A stretch of 64,000 nt of DNA, from positions 184,124,571 through 184,188,570 of the forward strand of contig NC_081552.1 in NCBI RefSeq assembly GCF_963082655.1. The letters run 5' to 3'. How positions within the stretch are numbered: the stretch's first letter is position 1; every line of letters starts with the position of its first letter. The translations under genes were made by a program, and so were the position numbers. The notes under the pieces were generated by a model that was not told where the DNA came from, did no database searches, and saw only the letters and a list, made by a program, of their open reading frames with translations. The DNA is from Stomoxys calcitrans. Taxonomy: Eukaryota > Arthropoda > Insecta > Diptera > Muscidae. This document shows, piece after piece, positions 33,328 to 45,639 of this stretch.

Positions 33328-34258
33328 TTTATACCCACCACCGAGGGATGGGGGAATATTCATTTTGCTATTCCGTTTGCAACACATCGAATTGTTCATT
33401 TCCGACCCTATAAAGTAAATATATTCTTGATCGTCGTAAAAATCCAAGACCATCTAGCCAAGTCCGTCCGTCTGTCCGCTTGACCATCTGTCCGTCTGTC
33501 GGTTCAAATCACGCTACAGTATTTAAAAATAGAGATATTGAGCTGAAACTTTGCACGGATTATTTTTTTGTCCATAACCAGGTTAAATTCGGAGATGGGC
33601 TATATCGGACTATATCTTGATTATCGATTTAAGGTCGTAAGCCCATAAAAGCCACATTTATTGTCCGATGTCGCTGAAAATTGTAATAGTGAGTTTTATT
33701 AGGCCCTCCGATCTCCTCTTTCAAATTGGCCCAAATCGATGCAGATTTAAATGTTGCATGAAGACCGGTTTTGGGCCTACAAAAGGCGCATTTATTTTCC
33801 GATTTCGCCGGCAGACAGTGAGTTGTGTTAGTCCCTTCGAAATTTTTCTGCAATTTGGCCCAGATCGGTTCTGGTTTGGATATGGCTGTCATATAGACCG
33901 ATCTCTCGATTTAAAGTCTTAACCCCCAAAAAGGCGCATTTATAATTCGAATTCGCTGAAATTTTCGCCAGTGACTTATGTTAGGCTTTTCGACAACCTT
34001 GTCGTATATAGTTCAGATCGGTCTTTATTTGGATATAGCTCCCAAAAAAAAAACAATATTTTGTTCTACAAAACTGAACAATGAATTGTCCGACTCAATG
34101 TCTGTGCCGAATTTCCTCCAAATCGGACGATATTTCGATATAGCTACTATGGGGGCATACATTATGCATTTTTCACCGGATTATGACAAAATGTGGTTTA
34201 CATATATACCCGAGGTGGTGGGCATCCAAAATTCGGCCCGGCCGAACTTAAAAACAAG
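33328..34258 (-). repeat. DINE-like unit, type B
   Basis: Minus orientation, complete. Tail at the left ('acccaccaccgagggatggg', 'gtccgtccgtctgtccgctt'), four type B repeats, 5' motif at the right with the palindrome TTCGGCCCGGCCGAA at 34232-34246. Confidence 0.76.
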
Positions 34259-35060
34259 TATTATACCCACCACCGTAGGATGGGGGTATACTCATTTTGT
34301 AATTCCGTTTGCAACACATCGAAATATCCATTTTCGACCCTATAAAGTATATATTGTATTGTATGTATATATATATTCTTGATCACATAAAAATCTAAGA
34401 CGATCTAGCCAAGTCCGTCCGTCTGTCCGTTGAAATCAGGCTACAGTCTTTAAAAATAGAGATATTGAGCTGAAACTTTGCACAGATTCTTTTTTTTTTT
34501 TTGTCCATAAGTAGGTTAAGTTCGAAGATGGGCTATATCGGACTATATCTTGATATAGCCCCCATATAGACCGATCCGGCGATTTAGGGTCCTAGGCCAA
34601 TAAAAGCCACATTTATTTTCCGATTTTGCTGAAATTTGGGACAGTGAGTTGTTTAAGGGCCTTCGCCATCCCTCTTTAATTGCGCACAGATCGGTCAAGA
34701 TTTAGATATAGCTGTCATATAGACCTATCGCTCGATTTAAAGTCTTGGCCCCCTAAAGTCGCATTTATAATTCGATTTCGCTGAAATTTTACACAGTGAC
34801 TAATGTTAGGCTTTTCGACAACCGAGTTGTATAGGGTTCACAACGGTCTATATTTGGACAATCGTGTCGTATAGGGTTCACAACGGTCTATATTTGGATA
34901 TGGCTACCAAAAAGACCAATATTTGGGACCATATTTCGCTTTAGCTATTGGGGCATAAATTTTGCATTTTTCAGCGAATTATGACAAAAGGGGGTTTACA
35001 TATATACTAGAGGTGGTGGATATTCAAAGTTCGGCTCGGCCGAATTTAACGCCTTTTTGA
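34259..35060 (-). repeat. DINE-like unit, type B, tandem with the previous
   Basis: Starts immediately after the previous unit ('acccaccaccgtaggatggg'), same strand. It contains a 40-bp tandem duplication at 34829-34898 ('gtatagggttcacaacggtc' twice). Ends with 'ttcggctcggccgaattta'. Confidence 0.74.
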
Positions 35061-36380
35061 TTGTTTGTTTTTTTTTTCGTAATTTCTCCACTGTGTGGTG
35101 GAGGCAGTCGTCTGGTTGTCCGTCTGTTAAGCCAGATTTAGATATGGCTCCCTTATACGGCTGCCAGTAGCCACAATTTTGGGCCGAACGTAGGAAAATC
35201 TGTCAAAATCTTCCAATCGATGTCCCAATAAATATGCAAAATCTAAATGTAACCAGATTAGATATAAATTCTGTACGGTTCATTTAAAATGCTCTCGCAT
35301 TTGCTTAAAAGTAGTTAGTAGACACGGTGGTGTAGGGTATGATGTGGAAGGCGCCATGCGATTTTTGCCTTTCCTCACGTGTTTGTTTTAGAATGTATAT
35401 TAACGAAAGATTGACTTAATCTATTATTTCCACATGGCACCGAACGAATTAGACTATGCCAAATGGGTGGCAAAACGCACTCAGTTACTACGATACACAC
35501 ACACATGCATGCATCGCTTATCCCAAGTAAGCCAAACTGAAGTTTCATTCAGCCCCAATTTATAACGTCACTCCGTGACCTCACGAACGCCATCTCTAGT
35601 CAGAGCACAAACTGATTTAAGTGTTATGCTTTTTTGGGGTTAAAACAATTTGTTTCGTAAACATGTTCGTCTGTTGTACGAACGAACAATGCATGTGCGG
35701 CAATGTGTGCTAATGGCGTTGTTCACTGCTGCTGCTGTGACGTTGGAAATTTCAAACTTTTTCCACAATATCCCCGAGACCGTGCTGACGTGTATTGTGT
35801 CGCCCAAATCCTTATGGAATTTTGCGAGCCACACTGACAACGATTGCAAGCACACGACTCATTTAACACCAATTATTTGAGAAGCAAATCAAATTGCAAT
35901 TTATTGAATTCGATTTTAATTTGAAATTGTGGCTAGCCCACTGACATCTATTTTGTGCATTGAACACAAAACAACAGAGACAAATACATTCAATGGAATG
36001 TTGAAATGTTGTCAATTTTATTTTTGGAGCCAAATTTTAAATTGGATGACTAATAATAATAATAATGGTTCACCCAGAAATGAAAATTCTTTTAATTAAA
36101 TATGCTAAACCAACTCCATGTGAATGATGTCGCATAGTTTTAGTATGGCAAAGTCGTGGTCTTTATCATTTGTTTTCATTCTATCTGCTACCACCATGTA
36201 TTCTGGTTAAAATAACATCGCCTTAGATTCTATCTGGATTATTTAAATTTTTTATATCTGGATTGTTTTGAAGAAATCAAATAGAGTGACCAAGGCATAT
36301 TAATAAGGTGGCCGCATCAGTTGGAATCATCGGGATTGATTCCAACATCATAGACGTTTGTCCCTATTATAACCAGGCAC
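35061..36380. other. Island without classified repeats
   Basis: No gene I can support. Short frames at 35640-35880 on both strands match nothing. It contains 'acacacacatgcatgcatc' near 35497 and an (AAT)5-like run near 36052. Possible regulatory or old unique DNA. Confidence 0.35.
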
Positions 36381-36389
36381 CACACATCA

Positions 36390-37290
36390 CATGTGTCAAG
36401 CATTCTCCATAAGCAGGTTAAGTTTGAAGGTGGGCTATATCGGACTATATCTAGATTAGGCCCATAAAAGTCACATTTATTATCCGATTTTGCTAAAATT
36501 TGGGACAGTGAGTTGTGTTTGGGCCTTCGACATCCTTCTTTAATTTGGCTCAGATCGGTTCAGATTTGGATATAGCTGCCATATAGACCAATCTCACGAT
36601 TTAAGGTCTTGCGCCCATAAAAGGCACATTTATTGTTCGATATTGCCAAAATTTGGGACAGTGAGTAGAGTTAAGCCCATCGACATTTATCTGCAATTCG
36701 GCCTAGATCGATCACAATTTGGATATAGCTGCAATATAGACCGATCTCTCGATTTAAGGTTTTTGGGCCATAAAAGGAGCATTTATTTTCCGATTTCGCC
36801 GAAATTTGGAACAGTGAGTGGTGTAAGGCCCTTCGACATTTTTCTGATATAGACCCATATCTCGATTTAAAGTGTTGGCCCCATAAAAGACGCATTTATA
36901 ATCCGATTTCACTGAAATTTGACATAGTGACTTATGTTAGGCTTCTCGACATCCGTGTAGTATATGATTCAGATCGGTATAACTTTAGATATAGCTACTG
37001 TGCTTATTAGTATTTGGTCCAAATCGGAACATATTTCGAAATAGCTGCTATAGGGCATAAGGTATGCATTTTCACCGGATTTTGACGAAAGGTGGTTTTT
37101 GAAATTTGAAATACAATATTAAATAGTGACTTACATTTATTGGACCACTCAATATCCGTGCCAAATTTGGATGCATAAGTTATCCAATTTTCATCAGATT
37201 TTGACGAAAGGGGGTTTACATATAAATCCGATGTGGCGGGTATCCAAAGTACGGCCCCGCCGAACTTAATAGTTCTTTTACTTGTCGTAA
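36390..37290 (-). repeat. DINE-like unit, type B, tail missing
   Basis: Four to five type B repeats in minus orientation starting at 'ataagcaggttaagtttgaa'. It ends with 'gtacggccccgccgaactta' and a T-rich end. The (GTCY)n and (TA)n tail at the left is absent. Confidence 0.72.
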
Positions 37291-37334
37291 CCCTTTTTGG
37301 GGCTCTTGAATAATTATGGGATTTTTAAGGTCAT

Positions 37335-37655
37335 TTGAAAAGGAGAGAGCTAAAGTTTGTTGGCTACGAGGATGACGTTTTCATCTTGGTGTGTGGTCAT
37401 TCAGAGAGCATATAGTATGCTGCCAAGATTGGCCAATGGGCTTGACGTAAACCGCCGAAAGACAAGGTTGGTGCTAGTGTCCAATATGAAGTAATTTATT
37501 GTGTTCAGGGGACCTCTCCAGTTGGGATGGAGCTACCGCTCTCCCTACTGATAGGGCTTCTAACAAGCAATTGCAATTTCAGGGCTTTGAAATCGCGCTG
37601 GACACATGGCAGACTAAAGCATTATAGACGGTTGAGCACCTATTGTGGCACTGCC
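37335..37655 (+). mobile_element. LINE RT active-site fragment
   Basis: Plus-strand frames give KFVGYEDDVFILVCG, then IGQWANGLDVN-like and KTRLVLV. This is the RT active-site block and the start of the thumb. The motif reads YEDD instead of YADD. Only ~100 codons, bounded by DINE-like sequence. Confidence 0.6.
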
Positions 37656-37689
37656 TGAATTGGTTCATGATCATGGCTAAATGAACACC

Positions 37690-39898
37690 TTTTTATACCC
37701 ACCACCATAGGATGGGGGTATACTAATCTAGTCATTCCGTTTGTAACACCTCGAAATATTGATCTAGAACCCCATACAGTATATATACTTTTGATCTTCT
37801 CGACATTCTGAGTCGATCTAGATAGCGGTCGAACGCGTACAGCTAGCCACTTGAAATTTTGCACAGATAATTACCATTGATGTAGGTCGTTGAAGATTGC
37901 AAATGGGCCATATCGGTTCAAATTTAGATATAGCTCCCATATTAACCGATCTCCCGATTTGACTTCTTGAGCCCTTAGAGGCCGAAATTTTTGTCCGTCT
38001 ATAACCTGATATAGGTTAGGTTTAATGGGTTGCCCACCAAAAGTGCGTTCACTTGGAGGCCAATTTTGCCCATTGTGGTACCCCAGATTGAGAAAGAAGA
38101 TGTGAGACCTCGGAATAAAGGTTATACACGAATAAAAGACAGACAGGAGGTGAACTTGTGCGCGGGCTGAAGAAACTCCCGTCCCCAATTCTACCTACGC
38201 GGGAGATTGTGGTACCCACCTTCGGAACTATCCTGTTCCCTCAACAAACCTCAGAAGACATACAGTAGCATTCAGTAGCTCGGCAAATGGCACGTAGCCA
38301 AGACCGATGACTGGTCCGCCCGGCGCAGACGAACCCCTTCTGGCGCACTCGTCAGCCCTCTCATTAGCTGGAATCCCCCCATGCCCAGGAGCCTATGTCA
38401 GCGTCACATCGTGGGCCCGGAGCCTATCACATAAATTCTGAGTTTCGAGGGCGGTAAGCCCCTTACCAGAATTTCTCTTGCGGCCATTGCAATGGGACAG
38501 ACCTCTGCCTGAAAGACCGTACACTCGTCCGGCAGTCTCAGAGACATACTGATATTGAGTGCATTACAGTAGACCCCCAATACAGTAGACCCCCAGTAGT
38601 TATCTGTGTAGATCGAGGTCTCATTCTCCTCAAGTACACCATTCGCCCTCCATTCGTCCCTCTCAGGAAATCGAATAGCGAATGCCCTCACTCCAGTCGG
38701 CACTGGTGCCAGATAGTCGGAAATCCTCCTCAGTCTACCCTCCGTATCCATTACATCCAGAATCAAACTGTGGCCGCCACCATCCTCCTTCAATGCCGTA
38801 CCCACCGAGATATTTCAGAATTTCATTAATCACGAGGTTCCTTAGAATCGTTGAGAACACCCCTCCTTAGGGCGTTCCCTTGGTCACCCTCCTTCTGCCC
38901 ACACTCCCATGTTCGCGTTAATAATACTGCCATAAAGCATATTATTGGTCCAATGGGAGATTTAGGGGTGAATCCCCGTTCGGTCCAGTGCGGCGACTAT
39001 TGTCCCTATCTCCACATTATTGAAGGCCTCCTCAATATCCAAGAAGGCCGCCAAAGTGCAATCCTTCTGTCGGAGAGACGTTTCGACCTCCTGTACCACC
39101 TCATGAAGGGCCGTCTCCACCGACCTGCAGTGTATGCGTGTTGTGCCCCAATGAAGTTTTCCAGCGTCAGTCGCCTTCTCAACTTCAGGTCAATCAGTCT
39201 TTCCAGTGTTTTCAGCAAAAACTATGACAGACTAATAGGCCTATAATCCTTTATCGTAACCTGAGATAGCTCCCATATAAACCGATGTCCCAATTTGACT
39301 TCGGAAGCCACAATTATCTGTGATTTTGGTAAAATTTTACACATAGTGCTTTATTGTAACTTCCAACAACTTTGACAAGTAGGGTCCAAATCGGTTTATA
39401 ATTAGATATAAGTCCCATATAAACCGTTCTTCCGATTTAATTTTCTTGAGCCCCTGTCCAATTTTGTCCGATTTCGCGGAAACTTTGCATGTATTGTTCT
39501 GGTATGACTTTTTACAATTGTGTCGAGTACAGTACAAATAGGTCTGTAATCTGATACAGCTCCTATATAAACCGATGTCCGATTTGGCTTCTTGAGCCCT
39601 TGGAAGCCACAATTTTCGTCCGATTTTGTTGAAAATTTGCACATAGTGTTCTGTTACGACTTCCAACAACTGTGCCATGTACGGTCTCAATCAGTCTATA
39701 ACCTAATATAGCTCCCATATACACCAGTCGCTCGATTTTCCTTGTTCGGTTCATAGAAGTTTTAATTTTTGCTGGTTTAACAGAAATTTGGTATGTAGAG
39801 TAAAAATATGCCCTCCAACTAAATTTTGTTTGTATCAATTTTTTGTTTGTATCAATCAAGATTCGGTCCAGCCTAACTTAGCACGCTTTTACTTGTTT
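37690..39898 (-). repeat. DINE-like unit, type A, split by a LINE
   Basis: The left half (37690-38010) has the tail ('acccaccaccataggatggg') and one type A repeat. The right half (39250-39898) has four repeats and the 5' motif ('agcctaacttagcacgctt'). Between them is a minus-strand LINE. Strand and repeat type match, so the halves are one unit. Confidence 0.72.
38020..39245 (-). mobile_element. RNase H-bearing LINE, RT fragment plus RNase H
   Basis: RT fingers/palm at 39245-38990 (YRPISLSYFLLKTLERLIDL, ENFIGAQHAYTAGR). A large deletion follows, then RNase H at 38805-38404 with SIYTDNYWGSTVLGVYC (first Asp; GS replaced) and ECTVFQAEVCPIAMAA (second acid). An APGHGGIPANERADECAR block (near 38.38 kb) carries the His/Glu/Asp end of RNase H. 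A 16-bp tandem duplication at 38565-38596 lies in the first motif. The 3' end is near 38020 in 'aacctaaccta' (minus sense). Confidence 0.78.
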
Positions 39899-40890
39899 AT
39901 AAAATTGTTTGATAAAGACGCTTTAAACAACCACTCGCTTGTTCAGTGAATACCCCTTATTACGCAGATTAGTCTTTAAATGACCCCAGAGGCGAGGAGG
40001 AGTTTAAAAAATTATGAATATGCAAACATTTTCGTATAATTTGTACAAGTCGCAGTCGTCATCAACAAAAGCGAAACATAACTCAGTTTTCCAATGTTTT
40101 GTCTTGGCTGGGAAAGAAAATGCTTGCTCTTCTTCTTCTTCTTTGCCAATAGTTAAAAGTTCAAAATACTCTCTAGGGCCGTTGTAGCTAACGTTTTTAA
40201 AATGTCTATAAGTGTAGATGTGTATGAATGGTGGAGTATGTGAATAGGTATATGTAGACTGTTGCAAACTGTGTTAATGTATTCAGTTGTTGAGTGCGCT
40301 CGTGGTAAGATTTACATACAAACATCCTCATCATCATCATCATCATGAACATCATAATGTTCGTTTATGGCGAAAAACATACCCTTCTTCATCCATATAT
40401 GTTGAAGGCTTTTGAAGAACATCCATACACATGCAAAATTCATTGCCCCAGTATTGTGCACTTATTGACTTTGTTACCATTGTACATATACATACAAGAA
40501 CTGGCGTACATACATATGTCTATGTGACATGTAGATTCTCCAAAGGATTCATATGTAAGTAGGCTTGTGTATATGGTACATACCTGTGGATTCGTTTTGT
40601 TTACATTTTCATTATTATTTCTTTTGCCATAACTGTTACACTAACAAGTAACTGGGATTTAAGTGGAACGTCAACTTCATCCTTTGCATCGTGGTATATT
40701 GACATCGAAATGTTTTTGTTGTTTATGTGTCAAAACTCTTTTCATTCAACAAATGTAGGTGGTGCATCGATTTTTGTTAAGACCATATACGAGTTGTTGT
40801 AAGAAGCTACAACTGAGCTTCATTGCGGAGATGGTTTCTGCGGCACACAATGAAATGGATTAAACAGATTAAGAGGTACGTATATGTACA
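39899..40890. other. Island without classified repeats
   Basis: No gene. A (CAT/ATC) run at 40325-40347 and several 'acatatgtacata'-type stretches. Appears unique within the window. Confidence 0.35.
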
Positions 40891-40899
40891 TATATTAAA

Positions 40900-41275
40900 T
40901 ATTGTGGATTGTGCACTTTTTGAACATTACTTATTTACTTTCTCCTAAATGTGGTCACTGCTTCCTGTGGCGAAAACTGAAAATTTCTCCATACACCGAA
41001 TTGATACTTGGGAGACTATGGGACTGCAAATACATTCGTACAATAGTAAACTTCGGCCACCCCGAAGATCCCAGCATGTCAAAGGAAGTTGCATCCTACG
41101 GATTCCACAAGGTAATGCCAAAGGTGTATAATCGGTGTGGTTTGGAAATTCAGGAGATCATTCAGCAGTTGTTGCGGCTTAAAGTCTGGCGGATTGCTGG
41201 AAACTGGAAATTCTCCAGTACGATCAAACGAGGAGGGCAATATCTATGTGTGAGGGTCATTGGCTTGGATTAGAC
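40900..41275 (+). other. Unidentified 123-codon open frame
   Basis: An open frame at 40902-41273 just upstream of a LINE RT. It is GC-richer than the island to its left and may be the degraded upstream part of the same LINE, but no motif is recognisable. Not called as a gene. Confidence 0.2.
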
Positions 41276-41279
41276 TTGC

Positions 41280-42152
41280 TAGTCTACTGTAACGGCGAAT
41301 AAACATCCAAACTGAAACGTTAGTAGATGACATGAGAGTGAGAGCAGAGACAACGGAGGACATGTTGAGACTTTTGATGAAAACGCATTTTCCACAGGAT
41401 ACGACAGGACTCACGGAGACACCGGAATCCTGGAATAATGAAGTTGATTGAAGGCTTATCATAACGGAATTTATGGTCAGGGAAACTTTGAGGAGCTTCC
41501 ATCCATTTAAGTCACCCGGACCTGATTGAATATTTCTGGCGTTATTACAGAAGGAGGCCGACTATCTGGTGCCCCATCTGACCTTTAGTTTCACTGTGTA
41601 CCTAGGACTTGCTTATACTCCGAAAGCCTGATTGGAGGCAAGGGTGGTATTTATATCCAAGACCGGCAAGTTATGCGACCTCAAAGGCCTATAAGCCTTA
41701 CGTCGTTTCTACTCAAAACCATGGAACGCATTATGGGTACCATGATAAAGAGTAGGACATCCATCGAACTGCCTAAACACAAACAGCATGCTAATGTCAA
41801 GGGAAGGTCGGTGGAGACTGCCCTGCACGAGGTTGTGCCAAGATGTATACACTGGCGGTATGCATTGATATCGAGAGGTCATTTTAACAATGTGCGGACC
41901 GACACACTGATCCAATCCTTAGACCAGTACCGGGTGGACCAGGTGTTTAGAGACTGGATTAGCCATATGATAAGGAACAGATGGAAAAATTGTGGATCCC
42001 ATCACACAAATATAAGGGAGAAAGTGACACAGGGCACGCCACAGGGGGGCATTTTATCGCCACTCCTGTGGGTGACTACCATAAATTACTTAATACGGAC
42101 TGAGAAGGGTTTTGAACCCGTCTGCTACACAGACGATGCTATAGCTTTACTC
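41280..42152 (+). mobile_element. LINE RT (fingers to active site), truncated
   Basis: Plus-strand frames run through the ETTEDMLRLLMKTHFPQD linker (shared with LINE-beta at 7.74 kb), an SPGPD fingers block, then a 180-codon frame (41673-42215) with RPISLTSFLLKTMERIM, GRSVETALHEVV, TQGTPQGGILSPLLW and CYTDDAIALL. The YTDD box keeps both catalytic Asp residues. A few codons later the frame passes straight into a DINE-like tail. The palm deletion is small, so this is the best-preserved RT core here. Confidence 0.78.
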
Positions 42153-42332
42153 CTTCGAAAGTTAGCGTGCATTCCACAGACGGATAGACGGACGGACGTT
42201 GCTAAATCGACTTAAAATATAATGGCGATCAAGAATATATTTACTTCATGGAGTCTTAGACCAATATTTCCATGTGTTACAAATGGAATGACGATATTAG
42301 TATACCCCCATCATTTGGTAGAGGGTATAATT
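42153..42332 (+). repeat. DINE-like tail
   Basis: Only the common tail: 'ccttcgaaagttagcgtgc', 'gacggatagacggacggac', 'tcatttggtagagggtata'. Fused directly to the LINE active-site region. Confidence 0.65.
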
Positions 42333-42649
42333 AAAAGAATATCTTTATTGGTTTTGATTTTACTATCATTTAAGTTTGATTTTTTGTACATTTTGGGCCC
42401 ATTTTGGGTTTTACTCAAATAATCCGACACTAACCTAATTTTTCGTTTTCAACTTGAGCATTTTGTCCTCACCTTTCCAAAATTATATATTTTATATATA
42501 AATTTTTTTTTTAAATATAATTAAAAATTGCTTCCCAATATGGACACCTGGGTGATTTTACAATACATTCACAACAAATCACGGATTCAAAAGTCTTAAA
42601 AGGAGGGAAAATCTGTCCGCTCATTTTTGAACGAATAGGGATATATTTA
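42333..42649. other. AT-rich spacer
   Basis: Simple AT-rich DNA ('attatatattttatatataa'). Nothing recognised. Confidence 0.4.
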
Positions 42650-43695
42650 AAACAAGTAAAAGCGTGCTAAGTTCTGCCGGGCCGAATCTTATATACCCTC
42701 CACAATGGATCGCATTTGTCGAGTTCTTTTCCCGGCATCTCTTCTTAGGCAAAACAGGATATAAGAAAAGATTTGCTCTGCTATTAAAACAATATCAGGA
42801 TATGGTCCAGTTTGGACCACAATTAAATTATATGTTGGAGACATGTGTAAATTGTCAGCCAATACGGATAAGAATTGGACACTTTGGGGGCTTAAGAAGT
42901 AAAATAAGGAGATCGATTTATATGGGAGCTGTATCGGGCTATAGACCGATTCAGACCATAATAAACACGTATGTTGATGGTCATGAGAGGATCCGTCCAT
43001 CAAAATTTCAGGTAAATCGGATAATAATTGCGACCTCTACAGGCTCAAGAAGTCAAGACCCCAGATCGGTTTATATGACAGCTATATCAGGTTATGAACC
43101 GATTTGAACAATACTTGGCGCAGTTGTTGGATATCATAACAAATCACGTCGTGCCAAAATTCATTCAAATCGGATAAGAACTGCGCCCTCTAGAGGCTCA
43201 AGAAGACAAGACCCAAGATCGGTTTATATGACAGCTATATCAGGTTATGGACCGATTTGAACCATACTTGGCACAGTTGTTGGATATCATGACAAAACAA
43301 GTCGTGCACAATTTCATTTCAATCGGATAAGAATTGCGCACTCTAGAGGCTCAAGAAGTCAAGACCCAAGATCGGTTTATATGGCAGCTATATCAAAACA
43401 TGGACCGATATGGCCCATTTACAATACCAACTGACCTACACTGATAAGAAGTATTTGTGCAAAATTTCAAGCGGCTAGCTTTACTCCTTCGGAAGTTAGC
43501 GTGCTTTCGACAGATCCTTCGGAAGTTAGCGTGCTTTCGACAGACAGACGGACGGACATGGCTAGATCGACATAAAATGTCACGACGATCAAGAATATAT
43601 ATACTTTATGTGGTCTCAGACGAATATTTCGAGTAGTTACAAACAGAATGACGAAATTAGTATATCCCCATCCTATGGTGGAGGGTATAAAAATT
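42650..43695 (+). repeat. DINE-like unit, type A, complete
   Basis: 5' motif 'agcgtgctaagttctgccgg', five ~150-bp repeats, tail with 'agacagacggacggacatgg' and 'ccatcctatggtggagggta'. It contains a perfect 30-bp tandem duplication at 43485-43544. Confidence 0.78.
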
Positions 43696-43879
43696 TAAAC
43701 GAATGGAGAGAAGAAATTTTTTAAGTGATATGCAAAATTTCAGAAAACCTGGGCCCTGGGTCATCAATAACAAATTTTTGTTTGCACTGCGAAATGTTCA
43801 TTTATGGTTCGATTTCCAATTTGGGGGATTGTATTTCTCAAGACCTATAAAAAACATTATATTTAATGCCAAATATCTC

Positions 43880-43990
43880 TTACTGTTATGGAGATACTTG
43901 ACTTATAAAATTATTTTTAGCAAGGCTGACCTCGTATTATGTAATTTGCGAAGTAAATTGCGGAAATATTTTTAATTGATTTGTTGATTT
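43880..43990 (+). repeat. Repeat F fragment
   Basis: 'cgtattatgtaatttgcgaa' and flanks resemble 3440-3490. Weak match. Confidence 0.3.
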
Positions 43991-44074
43991 AGAGGGCATG
44001 CAAAATTTACAATAAATATGATGCATCATTTTACTAAACCCGATTATTCAGTCAAGATCATGCGGGCTAGAAAT

Positions 44075-45550
44075 AAAACCAGCGTGCTTAGTTCGGGCAG
44101 GCCGAATCTTGGGAACCCACCACTATGGATTCTGTTAAAAATTGACACCAACTGAATTTAATTGAAGTGCATAATTTTATTCTATTCTAGATGAGCCCGG
44201 CCTGCTCTGCTGTATTGGAAAAAAGTACTCTTAATTTGAAAATTTCTGCCTAATTTGAGTTGAAAATGTATTCCAATTTACATGTGGATTTTTCTACTCT
44301 CAAATACATCTTATTTAAACCCCGATAAGTAAAAGCCCTGTTTAAGGATGTGGTGGATACTCCGTGACTTGGTCTCAAAAGTGAAAGTCAATTTCGTGCT
44401 CTACCCCCAAAGACCTTTCATTTAAGATCCATACTGCCATGGTCGGTAAATATGTCCGATTTGAGCTGTTTTTTTGGTGGTGGGGTGACCCACGAAACAC
44501 TTAGTCCAACAATTAGATATCAGATTCGCGTTCTCTCAAATACCTTTAATTTTATACCCATATTGTAGAGTTTGGTCTATAAATCCGTTTGGCGGGTTTT
44601 GGGGGTGGGCAGCCCTCCTCAGATTCTGATACCAATTTTTTGTTGAGTGTTCTAACAAAATTTCGCTTAAATCGCCCTACCCATCTCCGAGATCTGGTGT
44701 TTTTGAAAAAATATTATTAAGACCCGTCTTAGAGTGGGAAAGTAAAAATATAATACCGCAAACAACCGCAACGAAGTCATAACGAAGATAAATGCTGTAT
44801 GATCAATTTTGACCACTCTTCCCTCTTTCTTTTCATGATGGCTTCTCCAATTTAGCTCCAATTGAAAACAACCTTTGAAAACCGCCAGTAGATGGCGCTA
44901 ATCTAAATGTTAGTGCTACTACTCGCTTGGAGTGCTTAACGCCTATAACATTGATCACCATGTGGTAGTTGTCTATAAATGACTATATGAACGAATTTGA
45001 TATCTATTTTCAGTAAAATGTGTCGGTGGCCGGCCCAGTCCCAAAACACCCTCCATACGGTTCATATTTACCGGCCATGGCAATATGGGGCTCAAATTAA
45101 AGGGATTTGGAAGTGCAGCACGAATTTGATATCCATATTAGAGTCGAAATGTCTGAGGTGCCATCCCTCCCCCAATGAGAAAATTTCCCAAAGGAAGAAA
45201 ATTACCACCAGGAACCGAGAACGGGCAAATTCTCACACATCAATGAGTGCTTTTGATTCACGTTTAAACTCTTTATAGACCGAGCGGCGTCCCGCAGTGC
45301 TCCACCTCTTTGGGGAAAATTTTTTAAATGACCATGCATGGCATTGTACCTCGCAAATGTCACTAATATAAATGGGAGATAATCACCGCTTTGTTCGATG
45401 TTCTCGCCAGAATTTGAACGCGTTCAGCATCATAGGTTACAATGGCACGAATTCGATATCCGCTTTCAGGGCAAAGTGTCCCCACCCTAAAAAGATATTA
45501 GAGAAATAAAGAAGGCGCAGCGGAGCGGGCCCGGTTCGGCAAGTTTTTAT
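44075..45550 (+). repeat. DINE-like unit, type C, composite
   Basis: 5' motif 'cgtgcttagttcgggcaggc' with 'cccaccactatggattctg'. Internal repeats of type C ('acctttcatttaagatccat', 'gatatcagattcgcgttctc') instead of A or B. From ~45000 similar blocks appear in reverse orientation. A SINE fragment lies at 45283-45443. The right limit, near 'cggagcgggcccggttcgg', is approximate. Confidence 0.52.
45283..45443 (-). mobile_element. SINE 5' fragment
   Basis: tRNA-like head and first part of the body of the main SINE family, reversed ('gttctcgccagaatttgaac'). 3' half missing. Confidence 0.6.
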
Positions 45551-45639
45551 ATATAATATAGCTGTTCTGGGTTCATTAATGACGTATTTTTCACCGTATC
45601 ATGGCGAATAGTGATAATTATGTATCTCCGAGTTTATAT

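Noticed and set aside
35650..35880. 76-codon frame with a hydrophobic stretch
   Set aside because: No homologue recognised, no splice sites, and an equally long frame on the other strand.
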